A DNA stretch of 25,842 bases from Candidatus Equinaster intestinalis (GTDB lineage Bacteria; Bacillota_A; Clostridia; Oscillospirales; Acutalibacteraceae), in NCBI GenBank assembly GCA_018065375.1, contig JAGHTJ010000012.1:1-25842 (forward strand), read 5' to 3'. Of this stretch, positions 23,438 to 25,842 are shown one piece after another. How positions within the stretch are numbered: the first letter of the stretch is position 1; every line of letters starts with the position of its first letter. The position numbers and the translations under genes are program-made. The notes beneath the pieces were generated by a model. That model was not told where the DNA came from and did no database searches. It worked only from the letters and a program-made list of their open reading frames with translations.

Positions 23438-24202
23438 ATGGAAATTTCAGGTATAATGAACGGCGATACTGATATGAAAAAACCGATAATGTTTTTATGC
23501 CCGATGGATTGCGAGCTTTCGGCAATTCTTTCGGCTTTGGAAAACCCGAAAAAAGAAAATATCGGCTGTTATGAGTATTATTCCGGTACTCTTTGCGGCA
23601 CACCCGCAGTGGCTGTTAAAACCCAAATCGGCTCGGTCAACTGTGCCGCGGCGCTGAATATCGGCATTATGAAATTTTCGCCTTCTTATGTTATTTTGCA
23701 GGGAACTGCCGGGGCGCACAGCAAAGATTTACATCGGGGCGATATTGTGATAGCCAAAAGCATTGTACCGATAGCGGCTTATGTATCAAGTGAGCGCAAA
23801 AAAGGCGAGGGCATAAGCCCCGATAATTGGTTCTTTTGCGGCGCTTTGGAGCTTAAAAAAAACGAGCTTTCGGGTAGATCAGAGCTGCTTTGCGACAGCG
23901 GGCTTATAGATACCGCCGCGGCTCTGCCTTATACTGCGGGCAAAAAGGTAATCGGCGTTATCGGCAGCGGCGATGTGTGGAATAAGGAGCTCGATATGAT
24001 AGAGTACTTAAACCGCCGTTTCGGTACCCTTTGCGAGGAAATGGAGGGCTTTGCCGCCGCGCAGATCTGCGCGCAATATAATATACCTTTTGCCGATATA
24101 AGGGTAATAAGCAATAACGAGTGGTATCCCGACGAAACATTTTTAAGCGAGAGCGCCGCGCTCTGCCAGCAGTTTTGCATTGAGCTTGCAAAAAAATTAT
24201 GA
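23438..24202 (+). CDS. MTA/SAH nucleosidase-family protein (PNP_UDP_1)
   Basis: A 254-residue protein of the nucleoside phosphorylase fold. Signatures: LQGTAGAH and GDIVIAKSIVP (about 88-110), then EEMEGFAAAQICAQYNIPF (about 205-223), the ribose-binding Met-Glu loop, and IRVISNNE with an Asn where MTA nucleosidases usually have the catalytic Asp of IRxISD. Start ATG 23438 has AAAGGA 8 nt upstream; an inner ATG (23474) has none. The family cleaves MTA, SAH or related nucleosides to a base and a thio-ribose. The changed Asp position and its pairing with the deaminase leave exact substrate open (MTA, methylthioinosine, futalosine). It is the last gene of the operon. Confidence 0.75.
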   Translation: MEISGIMNGDTDMKKPIMFLCPMDCELSAILSALENPKKENIGCYEYYSGTLCGTPAVAVKTQIGSVNCAAALNIGIMKFSPSYVILQGTAGAHSKDLHRGDIVIAKSIVPIAAYVSSERKKGEGISPDNWFFCGALELKKNELSGRSELLCDSGLIDTAAALPYTAGKKVIGVIGSGDVWNKELDMIEYLNRRFGTLCEEMEGFAAAQICAQYNIPFADIRVISNNEWYPDETFLSESAALCQQFCIELAKKL

Positions 24203-24282
24203 CAAAGCTCATATATACCCCTTTGCTCCGTTTTTCACACTCGGCTATATAGCGGCACTGATAATTGAAATTTTAATGGCTT

Positions 24283-24316
24283 AAAAAATATCCACCCCGC
24301 GGGGTGGATATTTTTT
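24283..24316. terminator. Bidirectional terminator, perfect 34-bp palindrome
   Basis: A perfect palindrome centred between 24299 and 24300, with GC core CCACCCCGCGGGGTGG (24292-24307) and A6TAT / ATAT6 flanks, so either strand reads as stem plus U-run. It ends both the NRPS operon (+) and the metal ABC operon (-), whose permease stop codon (24315-24317) it touches. Confidence 0.92.
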
Positions 24317-25124
24317 ATTTTCTTATTTTTCCTATTATGAGCGATATTAAAAATACTGCAAGACTTACTATCACAACGCTTGAGCCCGGGGACACCTGCA
24401 AAATAAAGGAAAGGAGCAGTCCGCCGAAAAAGCATATAAGGCTCGAAACGGTGCTTTTTATTACAACGCCCTTAAAGCTTTTGCCTATGTTCGATGCGGT
24501 AAGCACCGGGAAAACTATTAAGCTCGACATAAGCAGTGCGCCCATGAGCCGCATACCGATAGCCACCGTAACCGCGGTGAGGCAGGCAAGCAGGATTTTA
24601 TAAAGCTGAACTCTTATGCCCGTAGCGCTGGCAAAATCTTCGTCAAAGGTAATCGAAAACAGCTTGTTATAGAAAATAAAGTAAAGCGCAATCATAATAA
24701 CCGTTAAAATAACCGTTATAATCATATCGCTTTTGGTTATGGTGTAAATACTGCCGAACATATACCCCGCAATATCTACATTACCGCTGTGCGAAAGCTT
24801 TGTTACGGTGTAACCGATAGCAAGAGCGCTGCTCGAAACAACCGCCACCAGCGCATCGCCCTTTACCTTGCTTTTTTTGCCGAGTCTCAGCAAAAAGAAC
24901 GCCGCCGCCACCGTTACGGGTACCGAAACATAAAGGGGAGTGAGCCCGAATGCCACCGCTACTGCCGAAGCGCCAAAGCCCACATGCGAAAGCCCGTCTC
25001 CTATCATTGAGAATCTTTTAAGCACAAGGCTCACACCGAGCAAAGCCGCGCAAACCGAAAGCAGAGCGCCCGTTATCACCGCGCTTAAAACTATATCGTA
25101 AACCGAAAATAATTCATAAATCAT
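24315..25124 (-). CDS. znuB: Metal ABC transporter permease (ABC-3 family, Zn/Mn type)
   Basis: A 269-residue integral membrane protein with about 7-8 hydrophobic segments. GDGLSHVGFGASAVA (about 44-58) corresponds to the GDALSHA-type motif of ABC-3 permeases, and MRLMGALLMSSLIVFPVLTA (about 192-211) to the conserved late segment. It forms the membrane channel for uptake of zinc or manganese with the ATPase encoded upstream. ATG 25124 has GGAGGG 8 nt upstream and overlaps the ATPase 3' end by 11 bases. The stop lies in the bidirectional terminator. Metal not determinable; zinc favoured by the His-rich end of the ATPase. Confidence 0.9.
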   Translation of the reverse strand: MIYELFSVYDIVLSAVITGALLSVCAALLGVSLVLKRFSMIGDGLSHVGFGASAVAVAFGLTPLYVSVPVTVAAAFFLLRLGKKSKVKGDALVAVVSSSALAIGYTVTKLSHSGNVDIAGYMFGSIYTITKSDMIITVILTVIMIALYFIFYNKLFSITFDEDFASATGIRVQLYKILLACLTAVTVAIGMRLMGALLMSSLIVFPVLTASNIGKSFKGVVIKSTVSSLICFFGGLLLSFILQVSPGSSVVIVSLAVFLISLIIGKIRK

Positions 25125-25839
25125 GGTGGTGGCCCTCCGTAAGCATCTTTTTGCCCTGCGGCGAATGCTTGTACTCCTCGGCTGTGCCGAAGAAGTAATC
25201 ATCCTTGCCCAAATGCAGTATTTTGTTTGCGTGGTGAACGGCACAGCTCACATCGTGTGAAATCATAATGAGTGTCATACCGTCCTCGCAGAGCTTTTCG
25301 ATAATTTCGTAAAACTGCGCAATCGCAAGCGGGTCAAGCCCGTTAAGCGGCTCGTCCAAAAGCAGAACACCGTCTGCCGCGCAAAGTGCCCTGCAAAGCA
25401 GGGTGCGCTGCTTTTGCCCGCCCGATAGATTTTTGAATGAGTGGTTTTTAAGCCCACCCAGTTCGAGCTTTGCCATCATTTGCTCGGCTTTGCGCTTTTG
25501 CTTTGCCGAATAAAAGGGCGAAAAGGCTTTTCGGTTGAGAAACCCCGACATAACAACTTCTTTAACCGTTGCCGGAAAATCGGACTGTATATCGCTTATC
25601 TGCGGCAGATAGCCGATTTTTGAGTTGTCCTTTGCAAAAGTTACCTCACCCGAGCTTTGCTTTTCCAAGCCGAGCAGTATTTTCATAAGGGTGGTTTTTC
25701 CGCTTCCGTTCTCGCCCACAATATAGAGCGAGTCGCCCTTTTCCACAGTAAAGGTCAGGTCGCTTATTACAGGCAGTCCCGAAAAACCTTTTGATAATTT
25801 GTTAACTTTTATCAGTTCATCAGCTGAGTGCCTCCGCAT
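25114..25839 (-). CDS. znuC: Metal ABC transporter ATP-binding protein (start near window edge)
   Basis: A 241-residue ABC ATPase: Walker A GENGSGKTT (42-50), Q-loop YLPQ (77-80), signature LSGGQ (138-142), Walker B VLLLDEP (158-164) and H-loop SHD (194-196). The family energises ABC-3 metal uptake; its last residues are GHHHDL, possibly metal-binding. It overlaps the permease gene. The ATG at 25839 is only three bases from the window end, so the true start and ribosome site may lie outside. GGAGG at 25830-25834 sits upstream of an out-of-frame ATG, and the alternate frame there ends in TGA, which could be the tail of a preceding gene (a metal-binding lipoprotein or Zur-type regulator would be usual). 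Confidence 0.9.
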   Translation of the reverse strand: MRRHSADELIKVNKLSKGFSGLPVISDLTFTVEKGDSLYIVGENGSGKTTLMKILLGLEKQSSGEVTFAKDNSKIGYLPQISDIQSDFPATVKEVVMSGFLNRKAFSPFYSAKQKRKAEQMMAKLELGGLKNHSFKNLSGGQKQRTLLCRALCAADGVLLLDEPLNGLDPLAIAQFYEIIEKLCEDGMTLIMISHDVSCAVHHANKILHLGKDDYFFGTAEEYKHSPQGKKMLTEGHHHDL

Positions 25840-25842
25840 TTC

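Overview
The window looks like chromosome of an anaerobic, Gram-positive Bacillota, most likely a gut-type Clostridia (Oscillospirales/Lachnospirales-like). The basis is the consensus AGGAGG ribosome sites and TTGACA/TATAAT-type promoters, a flavin-based confurcating lactate dehydrogenase operon, a clostridial-style two-module NRPS ending in a reductase, and an RsbU/RsbV-type partner-switching pair. This taxonomic call is inferred from gene content; no rRNA or other marker gene is present.

Layout. (1) 1-1723: a minus-strand secreted lipoprotein of the choloylglycine-hydrolase (Ntn) fold with its own promoter and terminator. (2) 1724-5255: an AT-richer accessory island. It holds a small zinc-ribbon protein, a type II restriction-modification locus (C-type regulator and endonuclease on +, converging on a cytosine-C5 methyltransferase and a second HTH regulator on -), and the decayed remains of a large serine recombinase. 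(3) 5302-5519: an initiator tRNA-Met with promoter and two tandem terminators. (4) 5571-6875: a CPA2 cation/proton antiporter on -. (5) 7045-10421: etfB-etfA-lactate dehydrogenase, divergent from the antiporter and closed by a strong terminator. (6) 10544-24202: seven tightly packed + strand genes with one visible promoter and one terminator. They are a 2424-residue NRPS (C-A-T-C-A-T-R), an Sfp-type phosphopantetheinyl transferase, a membrane SpoIIE/RsbU phosphatase fused to an RsbW-like ATPase (frameshifted near its start), a STAS anti-anti-sigma protein, a second CPA2 antiporter about 85% identical to the first, an MTA/SAH-deaminase-like amidohydrolase and an MTA/SAH-nucleosidase-like protein. 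(7) 24315-25839: a convergent ABC-3 metal (Zn/Mn) permease and ATPase cut by the window edge.

How it works together. The NRPS should N-acylate a first amino acid, condense it with a second, and release the dipeptide reductively as an aldehyde (cyclising to a dihydropyrazinone/pyrazinone when the amine is free). The PPTase one base downstream activates its carrier domains. This architecture matches the known gut-Clostridia NRPS family that makes protease-inhibiting peptide aldehydes. The unusual part is that the biosynthetic genes appear co-transcribed with a stress-type phosphatase/kinase/STAS module, an ion antiporter and two purine-nucleoside/SAM-byproduct enzymes. Two places (18620-18645 and 22750-22785) look like single-base indels, either real decay or assembly error.
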